This document shows positions 26,484 to 34,930 of a stretch of 64,000 nucleotides of DNA, piece by piece. Position 1 is the stretch's first letter; each line of letters opens with the position of its first letter. The notes under the pieces were generated by a model. That model searched no databases. It was not told where the DNA came from and saw nothing but the letters and a program-made list of their open reading frames with translations. The stretch comes from Curtobacterium sp. MCBA15_012 (lineage in GTDB: Bacteria; Actinomycetota; Actinomycetes; Actinomycetales; Microbacteriaceae): positions 992,001-1,056,000 of the forward strand of contig NZ_CP126267.1 in assembly GCF_001864935.2 (NCBI RefSeq). The letters are read 5' to 3'. The translations under genes and the position numbers were made by a program.

Positions 26484-26565
26484 GCGGCCGCGCCCGACAA
26501 AGCGGCCGCGCTCGACGAAGCGGCCGCGCTCGACGAAGCTGCCGCGCTCGAGAACGCGGCAGCGC
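26484..26565. repeat. 18-bp tandem repeat, about four copies
   Basis: Units of the form GCGGCCGCGCTCGACGAA start at about 26484, 26502, 26520, 26538 and, degenerate, at 26556. Read in the plus strand they would encode repeated AAALDE, but no start or upstream gene supports translation. The block lies just beyond the stop of the minus-strand methyltransferase. Confidence 0.75.
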
Positions 26566-26579
26566 TCAGGCGCGGACCG

Positions 26580-27212
26580 CTACGCGGACACCTTCGTCAT
26601 CTGCAGCAGCCCGTCCCCGGCGGGGGAGAGCGCACTCCGCACCGCGCCCGAGGTCGACACCTCGGTGAGCAGCAGTCGGAAGTCCGTCGTCGCCCGGTCC
26701 CGGCGCACCGGGTCGGCCACGCGACCGCGCCACAGTGCGTGCGGGACGAGCACGGTGCCGCCGACACGGGCGAGCCGGAGCCCGTGCTCGACGTACTCGA
26801 TCACGTGCTCTGGGTCGGCGTCGACGAGCACGACGTCGTACGACGCCTCGTTCATGCGCGGGAGCACCTGGTTCGCCCGGCCGGGGATGAGCCGGATCCG
26901 GGCGGGGGCGGTGCCGGCGGCGATGTACGCGTCGCGGGCGTACTGCTGGTGGTCCACCTCGACGTCGATCGTGGTGAGGGTCGCGTCCGGGGCCCCGGCG
27001 AGCAGGTACAGCCCGGAGACGCCGAGCCCGGTGCCGATCTCGATCATCGCCGTCGCACGCGAGGCAGCGGACACCACGGCGATCTGGGCGCCGATGGCGG
27101 GGGAGATCGCCTCGACCCCGAGTTCCAGGGAGTGCTCACGCGCCCGGGCGATCACCTCGGGCTCCGAGACGAGGTCCTCGGTGAACTTCCAGTTCGACTC
27201 TTTCTCTGACAC
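26580..27212 (-). CDS. SAM-dependent O-methyltransferase
   Basis: 210 residues starting MSEKESNWKFTEDLVSEP. The SAM site is MIEIGTGLGVSGLYLLAGAP, with the acidic end of strand 2 in LTTIDVEVDHQQYAR and the metal/acid site YDVVLVDADPEHVIEYVEH. This is the class I catechol-O-methyltransferase-like family, and the M. tuberculosis homologue is in the same place (Rv1220c by memory). GTG 27212 has GGAG five bases upstream; GTG 27218 is an alternative. A TAGAGT -10 lies on the minus strand at 27240-27235. It is divergent from tatB. Confidence 0.88.
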   Translation of the reverse strand: MSEKESNWKFTEDLVSEPEVIARAREHSLELGVEAISPAIGAQIAVVSAASRATAMIEIGTGLGVSGLYLLAGAPDATLTTIDVEVDHQQYARDAYIAAGTAPARIRLIPGRANQVLPRMNEASYDVVLVDADPEHVIEYVEHGLRLARVGGTVLVPHALWRGRVADPVRRDRATTDFRLLLTEVSTSGAVRSALSPAGDGLLQMTKVSA

Positions 27213-27276
27213 GCACACTCCGTTCGGAGGACAACTCTACGGGTGCGGCGCAGTGGGACGGGTTACGCTCGTTTGC

Positions 27277-27657
27277 GTGTCCATCGACTTCAACAAGATC
27301 CTGATCATCGGGATCATCGCGGTGCTGCTCCTCGGCCCGCAGCGGTTGCCGATGTACGCGCAGAAGCTCGCGGAGTTCGTCAAGGCGGTCCGCCGGTTCG
27401 CGGACACCGCGAAGGACCGGATGCGCGAGGAGATGGGCCCCGAGTTCGACGACGTCGACTGGCAGAAGCTCGACCCGCGCCAGTACGACCCGCGGCGGAT
27501 CATCCGCGACGCGCTGCTCGACTCCGGCGGCACGACCGCGGGTGGGATGGCGGCGGTCGAGACCGCGCAGGTCACCGCGTCGCGTGTCCGCGCGACGGCA
27601 CCCGTCGTCCCGCTCGCCGCGGGCGAGCCCGCCCCCTTCGACGCCGAGGCGACCTGA
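27277..27657 (+). CDS. tatB: Sec-independent (Tat) translocase subunit TatB
   Basis: 126 residues. A short N-terminal helix (NKILIIGIIAVLLLGPQRLP) with the conserved Gly-Pro hinge is followed by an amphipathic helix (MYAQKLAEFVKAVRRFADTA) and an acidic tail with MREEMGPEFDDVDWQKLDP. This is the TatB signature; it forms the Tat receptor with TatC, which is not in this window. GTG 27277 lies seven bases after TACGCT at 27264-27269. Confidence 0.92.
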   Translation: MSIDFNKILIIGIIAVLLLGPQRLPMYAQKLAEFVKAVRRFADTAKDRMREEMGPEFDDVDWQKLDPRQYDPRRIIRDALLDSGGTTAGGMAAVETAQVTASRVRATAPVVPLAAGEPAPFDAEAT

Positions 27658-27757
27658 CCCCTCACGGCTGACGGACCCGACGTCCTGCTGATGGGCCCGA
27701 CGCGCGGCTCACGAGCCCCAGGGTCCGACGAGCGGCCCACGTCCGCGACGTGCCCCG

Positions 27758-27809
27758 CTGACGGACGGGAGGCGCGGTGCCGGCCCGCACCGCGCCTCCC
27801 GTCCGTCAG
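27758..27809. repeat. dispersed palindrome family A overlapping the methyltransferase stop codon
   Basis: Arms 27758-27780 and 27787-27809 pair perfectly over 23 bp; loop CGGCCC. The right arm contains the TGA (minus strand, 27808-27806) of the neighbouring methyltransferase gene. It lies between the 3' ends of convergent genes. Confidence 0.94.
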
Positions 27810-28657
27810 TCCCTGGTCGCGACGACCGTGAACGTCGTCGGCATGCGGTCGCGGTCCGCCGCGGGCCAGACCCACGAGCCGTGGCCGTCCTCCTCCATGC
27901 GCGGGCTGAAGCGCCACGGGAGCGTCCGGCCCTCGTCGAGGAGCCGCAGTCGGAGGCCGGCCCCGAGCAGCGCGTTCACGACCTCGGACAGCGGGTGTGG
28001 CCACTCGTACGTGCGGGTGTTCGCGACGGTGCCCTCGCCGGCGTAGGTGCCCGCGCCCTCCCACTGCTGCGCGGTGCCGTCCGGGAAGTACCGGTACCGC
28101 GTGACGAGCTCGGACGCGGTCTCGTCGACCGCGTACAGCGCCGGGTGGCCGTCGCGGATGAAGAACACGCCGCCGGGGCGCAGGAGCGCGGCGACCTGCG
28201 CCGCCCAGCGGTCGAGGTCGTCGAGCCAGCAGATCGTGCCGATGCTCGTGTAGACGACGTCGAAGTCGCCCGTGACGGCCGCGCGGGCGTCGAGCACGTC
28301 GGACTCCACCCACGTGACGTCGAGCCCGAGCCGCTCCGCGAGCGCCGCACCGGAGGCGAGCGCGGGCGCGGAGAAGTCGACCCCGGTGACACGGGCGCCC
28401 TCGCGCGCGAGCGAGACCGTGTCGGTGCCGATGTGGCACTGCAGGTGGCAGACGTCGAGGCCGTCCAGCGAGCCGGACGGCAGCCAGCGCGCCAGCACCG
28501 GCAGGTCGTCGCGTACGACGTCGGAGCGGTGGCCGGGGTCGTCCAGCGCTGCGACGTCGTAGGCGCCCTCGTGGATCGGTACCCGGTCGTCCCAGTTCGC
28601 TCGGTTGGCGTCGCGGGCGGCGTCCCAGTCGACGGTGACGTGGTCGGTGTTGCTCAT
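27806..28657 (-). CDS. SAM-dependent methyltransferase
   Basis: 283 residues. The class I motif is DGLDVCHLQCHIGTDTVSLA, strand 2 acid in ARVTGVDFSAPALA, and motif II/III in FDVVYTSIGTICWLDDLDRW. C-terminal part with LRPGGVFFIRDGHPAL fits the family. Substrate unknown. ATG 28657 has TACCGT on the minus strand at 28669-28664, six bases upstream, and no ribosome site. Confidence 0.88.
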   Translation of the reverse strand: MSNTDHVTVDWDAARDANRANWDDRVPIHEGAYDVAALDDPGHRSDVVRDDLPVLARWLPSGSLDGLDVCHLQCHIGTDTVSLAREGARVTGVDFSAPALASGAALAERLGLDVTWVESDVLDARAAVTGDFDVVYTSIGTICWLDDLDRWAAQVAALLRPGGVFFIRDGHPALYAVDETASELVTRYRYFPDGTAQQWEGAGTYAGEGTVANTRTYEWPHPLSEVVNALLGAGLRLRLLDEGRTLPWRFSPRMEEDGHGSWVWPAADRDRMPTTFTVVATRD

Positions 28658-28700
28658 GCCGCCACGGTAGCGGGGGACGGGAGCGGTCCGCGCGCCGTGC

Positions 28701-29870
28701 TCAGGAGAGCGTCAACCCGAGCTTCCGCCCCGCGAGGCCGCGCCCCATCGTGGTGATCGTCTCCGCGACCTCCCGGAGCGCGCGGGCCGCGGGGTCCGCC
28801 GGGGCGCCGAGGACGACCGGCACACCGGTGTCCCCGCCCTCCCGGAGCGGCACCGACAGCGGCACGCGGCCGAGCACCGGCACCGGGACGTCCTGCCCGC
28901 GCGACAGACGTGCCGCGGTCTCGTCGCCGCCGCCCTCGCCGAACAGGTGCAGGACGCTGCCGTCGGGCTGCACGAGCCCGGCCATGTTCTCGACCACGCC
29001 GATCACCCGCTGCCCGGTCTGACGCGCGACGACGCCGCTCCGCTCGGCGACGTCCGCCGCGGCGGCCTGCGGGGTGGTGACGACGATGACCTCGGCGTGC
29101 GGGAGCAGCTGCCCGACCGAGATCGCGACGTCGCCGGTCCCGGGCGGCAGATCGAGCAGGAGCACGTCGAGGTCGCCGAACCACACGTCGGTGAGGAACT
29201 GGGCGACCGTGCGGTGCAGCATCGGTCCGCGCCAGGACACCGCGGTCGAGACGTCGTCGACGAACATGCCGATCGAGACGACCTTCACGTCGTGCGCGAC
29301 CGGCGGCAGGATCATGCTGTCGACCCGGGTCGGTCGGGGTGCGACGCCGTCCGCGTCGGTCAGGCCCATCAGCCCGGGGACGCTGAAGCCGTGCACGTCG
29401 ACGTCGACCACACCGACCCGCTGTCCGGCGGCGGCGAGGGCCACCGCGAGGTTCACGGTGACGGTGGACTTGCCGACCCCGCCCTTGCCGCTCGTCACGG
29501 CGATCACCCGGGTCAGCGAGTCCGGGGTGAACTGCACGCCGCGCGGGCGGTCGCCCCGCAGCCGCTCGGTGAGCGCTGCGCGCTGCGCGGGCGACATGAC
29601 GGAGACGTCGACGTCGACGGCGGCGACGCCGTCGACCGAACGGGCGGCCGCGCGCACGTCCCGCTCGATCGTGTCGGCTGCCGGGCACCCGACGATCGTG
29701 AGCTGCAGGTCGACGCGCACCGTGCCTCCCGGCTGCACGTCGACACCGCGGATCATGTCGAGCTCGGTGACGGGTCGGCGTATCTCGGGGTCGAGGACGC
29801 GGCCGAGCGCAGCGAGGACCGCCGCGCCCAGCCGTTCGTCGTCCTCGTGCCGGTCGGCGGGGTCAGCCAC
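28701..29870 (-). CDS. mrp: Mrp/ApbC-type P-loop ATPase, iron-sulfur cluster carrier
   Basis: 389 residues. An N-terminal MIP18/DUF59 domain (LGRVLDPEIRRPVTELDMI with Cys in TIVGCPAAD) is followed by the ATPase domain with deviant Walker A SGKGGVGKSTVTVNLA and LLLDLPPGTGD. The protein transfers Fe-S clusters to apo-proteins. The usual C-terminal CxxC of Mrp is not visible: the region GVVENMAGLVQPDGSVLHLF has no Cys. GTG 29870 overlaps the 3' end of the upstream DUF1003 gene by eight bases. Confidence 0.9.
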   Translation of the reverse strand: MADPADRHEDDERLGAAVLAALGRVLDPEIRRPVTELDMIRGVDVQPGGTVRVDLQLTIVGCPAADTIERDVRAAARSVDGVAAVDVDVSVMSPAQRAALTERLRGDRPRGVQFTPDSLTRVIAVTSGKGGVGKSTVTVNLAVALAAAGQRVGVVDVDVHGFSVPGLMGLTDADGVAPRPTRVDSMILPPVAHDVKVVSIGMFVDDVSTAVSWRGPMLHRTVAQFLTDVWFGDLDVLLLDLPPGTGDVAISVGQLLPHAEVIVVTTPQAAAADVAERSGVVARQTGQRVIGVVENMAGLVQPDGSVLHLFGEGGGDETAARLSRGQDVPVPVLGRVPLSVPLREGGDTGVPVVLGAPADPAARALREVAETITTMGRGLAGRKLGLTLS

Positions 29871-30426
29871 GACCGGTCCGGCCGGCCTCGTCGGCCTCGG
29901 CCCTGCCGTGCACCGCTGCGTCGTCGGCGTCGCGCCGGTCGAGTTCCTCGAGCAGCGACCGGATCTCGGCGCGGATGAAGTCCTTCGACGCCATGTCGCG
30001 CATGGCGAGCCGGAGGGCGACGACCTCGCGGGCGAGGTACTCGGTGTCGGCGAGGTTGCGCTCGGCGCGCTGACGGTCCTGCTCGAACTGCACGCGGTCG
30101 CGGTCGTCCTGGCGGTTCTGCGCGAGCAGGATGAGCGGCGCGGCGTACGAGGCCTGGAGCGACAGCACGAGGGTCAGCGCGGTGAAGCCGATCGCCGCCG
30201 AGTCGAACTGCCACTTCGGCGGTGCGACCGTGTTGTAGATCATCCAGACGGCACAGAACACCGTCAGGCCGACGAGGAACCAGGGTGTTCCCATTGCACG
30301 TGCAATGCCCTCGGTCGCGCGACCGAAGGTGTCCCCGCGGCCACGTCGGCGGGTCGGGAGCACGCGCGTGCGCATGCCCTTGGGCGAGTCGAGCCGCACC
30401 TGTCGTGCGTCATCCGTTCGGGCCAC
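29863..30426 (-). CDS. DUF1003 family membrane protein
   Basis: 187 residues. The conserved core FLVGLTVFCAVWMIYNTVAP and LTLVLSLQASYAAPLILLAQ makes two helices, followed by NRQDDRDRVQFEQDRQRAER and a coiled-coil region to about residue 165. The family is cytoplasmic-membrane located and of unknown function; it sits next to mrp and a CBS protein in other actinobacteria too. It overlaps the upstream gene by 17 bases and the downstream one by eight. Confidence 0.85.
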   Translation of the reverse strand: MARTDDARQVRLDSPKGMRTRVLPTRRRGRGDTFGRATEGIARAMGTPWFLVGLTVFCAVWMIYNTVAPPKWQFDSAAIGFTALTLVLSLQASYAAPLILLAQNRQDDRDRVQFEQDRQRAERNLADTEYLAREVVALRLAMRDMASKDFIRAEIRSLLEELDRRDADDAAVHGRAEADEAGRTGRG

Positions 30427-31729
30427 GGGTGGTCCTCCTTCCCGTCGTCACGGGCGTCTTGCGCGGGCGTTGGCGGAGTCGCGAGGGGGAGTCCCCCTCG
30501 CCCCGACTTCGCCAGTCGTCCGGCAGGACGTGGTCGAGGACATCGTCGATCGTCACCACCCCGACGAGACGGTGGGCGTCGTCGACCACGGGGACGGACA
30601 CGAGGTTGTAGGTCGCCATGACGCGCGTGACCTCGGCGGCGCTGGCGTCGACCCGCACCGGTTCGGTCTGCTGGTCGATGAGCGTGCCGAGCCGTTCGTT
30701 CGGCGGGTACCGGAGCATCCGCTGGAAGTGCACGAGGCCCAGGAACCGGCCGGTCGGCGGCTCGTACGGCGGCAGCGTGACGCACACGCTCGCACCGAGC
30801 GCCGGAGCGAGCTCGTGCCGACGGATGAGTGCGAGTCCCTCGGCCACGGTCGCGTCGGCCGAGACGATCACCGGCTCGGTCGTCATGAGACCACCCGCGG
30901 TGTCCGGCTCGTACTCGAGCAGCATGCGGACGTCCTGCGCCTCCTCGGGCTCCATGAGCTGGAGGAGGGCTTCGCTGCGGTCGTCCGGGAACTGGGCGAG
31001 CACGTCGGCGGCGTCGTCGGGCTGCATCTGGTCGAGCACGTCCGCGGCGCGGGCGTCCTCGAGGCGGGTCAGGATGGCGATGCGCTCCTGGTCGGGCATC
31101 TCCTCGAGCACGTCGGCGAGCCGGTCGTCGGGCAGCTCCTCGGCCACCTCGAACCGGCGCTCCTCGGGCAGGTCGAGCAGGGTCGACGCGAGGTCGGCCG
31201 GGACCAGGTCGGAGTACGCCGCGATGACGTGCTCGGCGGACTGGGCCTCACCGGGGAGCTCGTCCTCGGTGACCTCGTTCCAGGTCGAGAACGTCGTCGG
31301 ACCCTTGCCGAACGGCGACGGGGTCGTCTTCGGCTTGCGGAGGAAGAGCTGCGAGACCTCCCAGTCGCCCTGCCCGCGGTCCTCGATCGCGACGTCCTCG
31401 ATCGTGGCGCGGATGCGCTCCTTCTTGATGAGGACCTTGCGGCCGAGCATCTCGGCGATGACACGGACCTCGCCGCCGCGCTGCTCGAAGCGACGCATGT
31501 TCACCAGACCGGTCGTGATGACCTGTCCGGCGCCGATGGAGGTGATGCGGCCGATGCTCACGAAGATCCGACGCTTGCCGGGGACCTCGACGATCAGGCC
31601 GACCACATGGGGAGGGTCGACGCGACGGTAGACGACCAGGACGTCCCGGACGCGACCCACGCGGTCGCCCGCGGGGTCGAAGACGGAGCACCCGGCGAGG
31701 CGGGCGACGAAGACCTTCGTGGCGCTCAC
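30410..31729 (-). CDS. PRC-barrel, MgtE-N and CBS domain protein without the channel domain
   Basis: 439 residues. Residues 1-85 look like a PRC-barrel (VFDPAGDRVGRVRDVLVVYR), about 185-290 are an MgtE intracellular N domain (LASTLLDLPEERRFEVAEEL, ILTRLEDARAADVLDQMQPD), and about 295-415 are a CBS pair (GGLMTTEPVIVSADATVAEG, VSVPVVDDAHRLVGVVTIDD). The MgtE transmembrane channel is absent, so the protein is a soluble Mg-responsive or nucleotide-sensing module by inference. GTG 31729 has TACGCT on the minus strand at 31741-31736, six bases upstream. First gene of the cluster with DUF1003 and mrp. Confidence 0.85.
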   Translation of the reverse strand: MSATKVFVARLAGCSVFDPAGDRVGRVRDVLVVYRRVDPPHVVGLIVEVPGKRRIFVSIGRITSIGAGQVITTGLVNMRRFEQRGGEVRVIAEMLGRKVLIKKERIRATIEDVAIEDRGQGDWEVSQLFLRKPKTTPSPFGKGPTTFSTWNEVTEDELPGEAQSAEHVIAAYSDLVPADLASTLLDLPEERRFEVAEELPDDRLADVLEEMPDQERIAILTRLEDARAADVLDQMQPDDAADVLAQFPDDRSEALLQLMEPEEAQDVRMLLEYEPDTAGGLMTTEPVIVSADATVAEGLALIRRHELAPALGASVCVTLPPYEPPTGRFLGLVHFQRMLRYPPNERLGTLIDQQTEPVRVDASAAEVTRVMATYNLVSVPVVDDAHRLVGVVTIDDVLDHVLPDDWRSRGEGDSPSRLRQRPRKTPVTTGRRTTRGPNG

Positions 31730-31892
31730 CCGGCCAGCGTAGCCGCTCGTGCCGGGGAGCCGCGGCAGCGGCGGGGGACGGGCCTGAGGAGACGCAGATG
31801 CGGCTGCGGTGGTGGCCGGGGTCCGGCGGTCGTCCGGGTGTCTCCCGTGAGGTGCACGTGCGATCGCAAGGTGCCCGGTGGATGATGGCTGG

Positions 31893-32873
31893 GTGAGCAA
31901 CCAGAGCCCGTTCGCCGGACGCACCGCCCAGGCCTTCCCGACGCTCCCGCGCGGAGACGTCCTCGGCACCTACGACAGCTACCCCGACGCCCAGCGCGTC
32001 GTCGCGAAGCTCGCCGAGGCGGACTTCCCGGTGGCGAAGATCGCGATCGTCGGCAACGACCTCAAGACGGTCGAGCGCGTCACCGGCAAGATGACCTACG
32101 GTCGTGCCGCCATCGCCGGCGCGCTGTCGGGCCTCTGGCTCGGGTTCTTCCTCGGCATCGTGCTGACGCTGTTCTCGCCGAGCGCGGGCGGCCTCATCTT
32201 CGCCGCCGCGATCATCGGTGCGGCGTTCGGCATGCTCTACGGCATCGTCTCGTTCGCGATCACGAAGCGGCAGCGCGACTTCACGAGCGTGCACCAGGTG
32301 CTCGCCACGAACTACCAGATCGTCGTGGACCCGCAGCTGACGGGGCAGGCGCAGCGGATCCTCGGGCAGCACGGCGCGACGCCGTCCACGCACTGGAACG
32401 AGGCGCCGTCCGGTCCGCAGGGCACCCAGCCCCGCCCCCTGCAGGGGCAGCAGCCCTGGCGTCCGGGCCCGTCCCAGGGATCGCCCTACGGCGGGCACGC
32501 CACACCCCACCAGCCGGGAGGCGCGCAGCAGCCCGGGACGTCGGCCAGCGGCCAGCAGACGGGAGCGCCCCAGGGCGGGGCGCCCGGCCAGGACGCGCCA
32601 CGGTACGGGACGAACGACGGCCCGCGGTACGGCACGAACGACGGCCCGCGGTACGGCACGAACGACGGCCCGCGGTACGGCACGAACGACGGCCCGCGCT
32701 ACGGCGAGACCGCCGGGACCGCGCCTGCTCGCCAGCCCGCCGACCCGCGCGGTCCGCAGTCCCGACCCGACGAGCCGCCGCAGTACGGGGAGCGCGTCAC
32801 CGGACCGGCGCCGACCGAGCCCGCACGTCCCGAGGACGGCGACGGCGCAGCCGACCAGGAGCGTCGGGGCTAG
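31893..32873 (+). CDS. general stress protein 17M-like protein with a repetitive tail
   Basis: 326 residues. Residues 20-75 (GDVLGTYDSYPDAQRVVAKL, AKIAIVGNDLKTVERVTGKM) match the N-terminal domain of general stress protein 17M/YflT. Two helices follow (AAIAGALSGLWLGFFLGIVL, LIFAAAIIGAAFGMLYGIVS). The C-terminal 160 residues are low complexity, rich in Gln, Gly and Pro, with four copies of RYGTNDGP. GTG 31893 is taken as start because GATGAT ends six bases upstream; ATG 31878 is also in frame. Its last four bases overlap the convergent GNAT gene. Confidence 0.75.
   Translation: MSNQSPFAGRTAQAFPTLPRGDVLGTYDSYPDAQRVVAKLAEADFPVAKIAIVGNDLKTVERVTGKMTYGRAAIAGALSGLWLGFFLGIVLTLFSPSAGGLIFAAAIIGAAFGMLYGIVSFAITKRQRDFTSVHQVLATNYQIVVDPQLTGQAQRILGQHGATPSTHWNEAPSGPQGTQPRPLQGQQPWRPGPSQGSPYGGHATPHQPGGAQQPGTSASGQQTGAPQGGAPGQDAPRYGTNDGPRYGTNDGPRYGTNDGPRYGTNDGPRYGETAGTAPARQPADPRGPQSRPDEPPQYGERVTGPAPTEPARPEDGDGAADQERRG
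32601..32704 (+). repeat. 24-bp in-frame tandem repeat encoding RYGTNDGP
   Basis: Units start at 32601, 32625, 32649 and 32673 with a partial fifth at 32697. The last three full units are nearly identical at the DNA level, so the array is young or actively homogenised. Confidence 0.9.
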
Positions 32874-33367
32874 AGCACCTTCGAGTAGCAGATCGACCGG
32901 GCGGCACCGACGTACGGGCCGAACTGGGCGATGCGCGAGAAGCCCTCGCGCTCGTAGAACCCGATCGCGCGCTTCTGCTCGTCGCCGGTCTCGAGCACGA
33001 GGGCCGGCGAACCGAGGTCGATCGCCGCTTCCTCGAGTCGACGCAGGATCGCCGTCGAGACGCCGGCGCCGCGGGACTCCGGCCGCACGTACATGCGCTT
33101 CACCTCGGCGACGCCGTCCTGCACGATGCGCAGGCCACCGCAGCCGAGGGGCGTGCCGTCCTCGTCCCGGGCGAGGAAGAAGACCGCGATCGAGTCGGCG
33201 GTCGGCTTCTCGCCCGGTTCGGTGTCCCCGCCGTACGCACGGTCGATCTCGAGACGCTGCGCGGCCCGGAGGCGCTGGGCGTCGGGAGAGTCGAAGTGCT
33301 CCACGTCGATGGTGATCGTGGGGCGGTCGGAGGGCGTCGTGTCGGTGGGGGCCTCGGGCGTGGTCAC
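32870..33367 (-). CDS. GNAT family N-acetyltransferase
   Basis: 165 residues. The acetyl-CoA pocket is VKRMYVRPESRGAGVSTAIL (motif A) and the C-terminal ALVLETGDEQKRAIGFYERE and GFSRIAQFGPY complete the fold. Substrate unknown. GTG 33367 lies six bases after TAGGTT (minus strand 33379-33374). Confidence 0.88.
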   Translation of the reverse strand: MTTPEAPTDTTPSDRPTITIDVEHFDSPDAQRLRAAQRLEIDRAYGGDTEPGEKPTADSIAVFFLARDEDGTPLGCGGLRIVQDGVAEVKRMYVRPESRGAGVSTAILRRLEEAAIDLGSPALVLETGDEQKRAIGFYEREGFSRIAQFGPYVGAARSICYSKVL

Positions 33368-33376
33368 GCCTTCAAC

Positions 33377-34861
33377 CTAGCGGCCGGAGCGGGCGATCCA
33401 CCCCTCCACTTCCGAGGGGGTCCGGGGGATGCCCACGGACAGGTTCTCGGCGCCGTCCTCGGTCACCAGGACGTCGTCCTCGATGCGGACGCCGATCCCG
33501 CGGAACTCCTCCGGCACGGTCAGGTCGTCCTGCTGGAAGTACAGGCCGGGCTCGATCGTGAACACCATGCCGGCCTGCACCACGCCGTCGAGGTACATCT
33601 CACGACGGGCCTTGGCGCAGTCGTGCACGTCGAGGCCGAGGTGGTGGCTCGTGCCGTGCACCATGTACCGGCGGTGGAACTGGTTGTCCGGGCGCAGCGA
33701 CTCCTCCGCGGTGCCGGGCAGGAAGCCCCACTCGGCGGTCTTCCGCGCGATGACCTCCATCGCGGTGGCGTGCACCTCGCGGAAGGTGATGCCGGGCTGC
33801 ACGATCGCGAACGCGGTGTCGGCCGCCTCGAGCACGGCCTCGTAGACCATGCGCTGCACGTCGGTGAAGGTGCCCGAGACCGGGAGGGTCCGGGTGATGT
33901 CGGCCGTGTAGAACGAGTCGACCTCGACCCCGGCGTCGATGAGGATGAGGTCGCCGGGCTGCACGGCACCGTCGTTGCGGGTCCAGTGCAGGATGCAGGC
34001 GTGGTGCCCCGAGGCGGCGATGGTGTCGTAGCCGACCGTGTTGCCGTCGGCGCGGGCACGGCGGTTGAAGGTGCCCTCGACGATGCGCTCGCCGCGGGGG
34101 TGCGCGAGGACGGCGTCGAAGTCGGCGATGACGTCGTCGAACCCGTGCTTCGTCGCGGCGACGGCCGCGCGGAGCTCCTGCACCTCGTAGCGGTCCTTCA
34201 CCAGGCGCAGCTCGGACAGGTCGCGGGCGAGCACGTCGTCGGTCGCGGGGACGCCGTCGGTCTCGGACGCACCGCCGACCGCGGTGCCGAAGCGGGTGTC
34301 GAGTGACCGGGTGAGTTCCTCGTCGGCGTCGCGGACGACGAGGACGGCCGGGTCGAGGTCGTCGACCACGGCGTCGAACGCTCCGAGGTCGGCGGTCGCG
34401 ATGCCGAGGTCGGCTGCGACCTCCTCGAGCGAGGGACGCGGGCCGACCCAGAACTCGCCGATCTCCGGGTTGGCGTAGAACTCCTCGGAGTCACGCCCCG
34501 CGGTCGCGCGGAAGTACAGCGTCGCGTCGTGGCCGGAGCCGGACGGCGTCATCACGAGCACCGAGCCCACCACGGTGTCGGTGCCCCAGCCGGTGAGGTG
34601 CGCGAACGTGGAGTGCGGGCGGAACGGGTAGTCGCAGTCGTTCGACCGGACCTTGGCGCGGCCCGCGGGGACCACGATCGTGCGGCCGGGGTGCAGCTCG
34701 GAGATCCGGGCACGGCGCTCGGCGGCGAAGGGGGCCTGCTCACGGGGCTCCGGCAGCGGCCGCTCGCGCTCGGCCCACTGCGAGGCGATGTGGTCCTTGA
34801 AGGTCGAGGAACCGGGGGTGGTGGAACGGTTGCTCGTCGCGCGGGGAGTCGTGTCGGCCAT
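33377..34861 (-). CDS. pepP: Xaa-Pro aminopeptidase (M24B)
   Basis: 494 residues; removes N-terminal residues before proline. The AMP-N domain (residues about 45-185, RISELHPGRTIVVPAGRAKV) precedes the metal-binding pita-bread domain, with ILIDAGVEVDSFYTADITRT (two Asp), GTSHHLGLDVHD (His), FTIEPGLYFQ (Glu) and RIEDDVLVTEDGAENLS (Glu). A disordered Ser/Thr tail of 25 residues starts the protein. ATG 34861 follows GATGAT (minus strand 34874-34869) by seven bases. Confidence 0.92.
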   Translation of the reverse strand: MADTTPRATSNRSTTPGSSTFKDHIASQWAERERPLPEPREQAPFAAERRARISELHPGRTIVVPAGRAKVRSNDCDYPFRPHSTFAHLTGWGTDTVVGSVLVMTPSGSGHDATLYFRATAGRDSEEFYANPEIGEFWVGPRPSLEEVAADLGIATADLGAFDAVVDDLDPAVLVVRDADEELTRSLDTRFGTAVGGASETDGVPATDDVLARDLSELRLVKDRYEVQELRAAVAATKHGFDDVIADFDAVLAHPRGERIVEGTFNRRARADGNTVGYDTIAASGHHACILHWTRNDGAVQPGDLILIDAGVEVDSFYTADITRTLPVSGTFTDVQRMVYEAVLEAADTAFAIVQPGITFREVHATAMEVIARKTAEWGFLPGTAEESLRPDNQFHRRYMVHGTSHHLGLDVHDCAKARREMYLDGVVQAGMVFTIEPGLYFQQDDLTVPEEFRGIGVRIEDDVLVTEDGAENLSVGIPRTPSEVEGWIARSGR

Positions 34862-34930
34862 GTGCCCCATCATCGCACCGACCTGGACTGACGGCCTGAG
34901 CGGCTGTTCACCTGTCGGTACGATGGGCCG

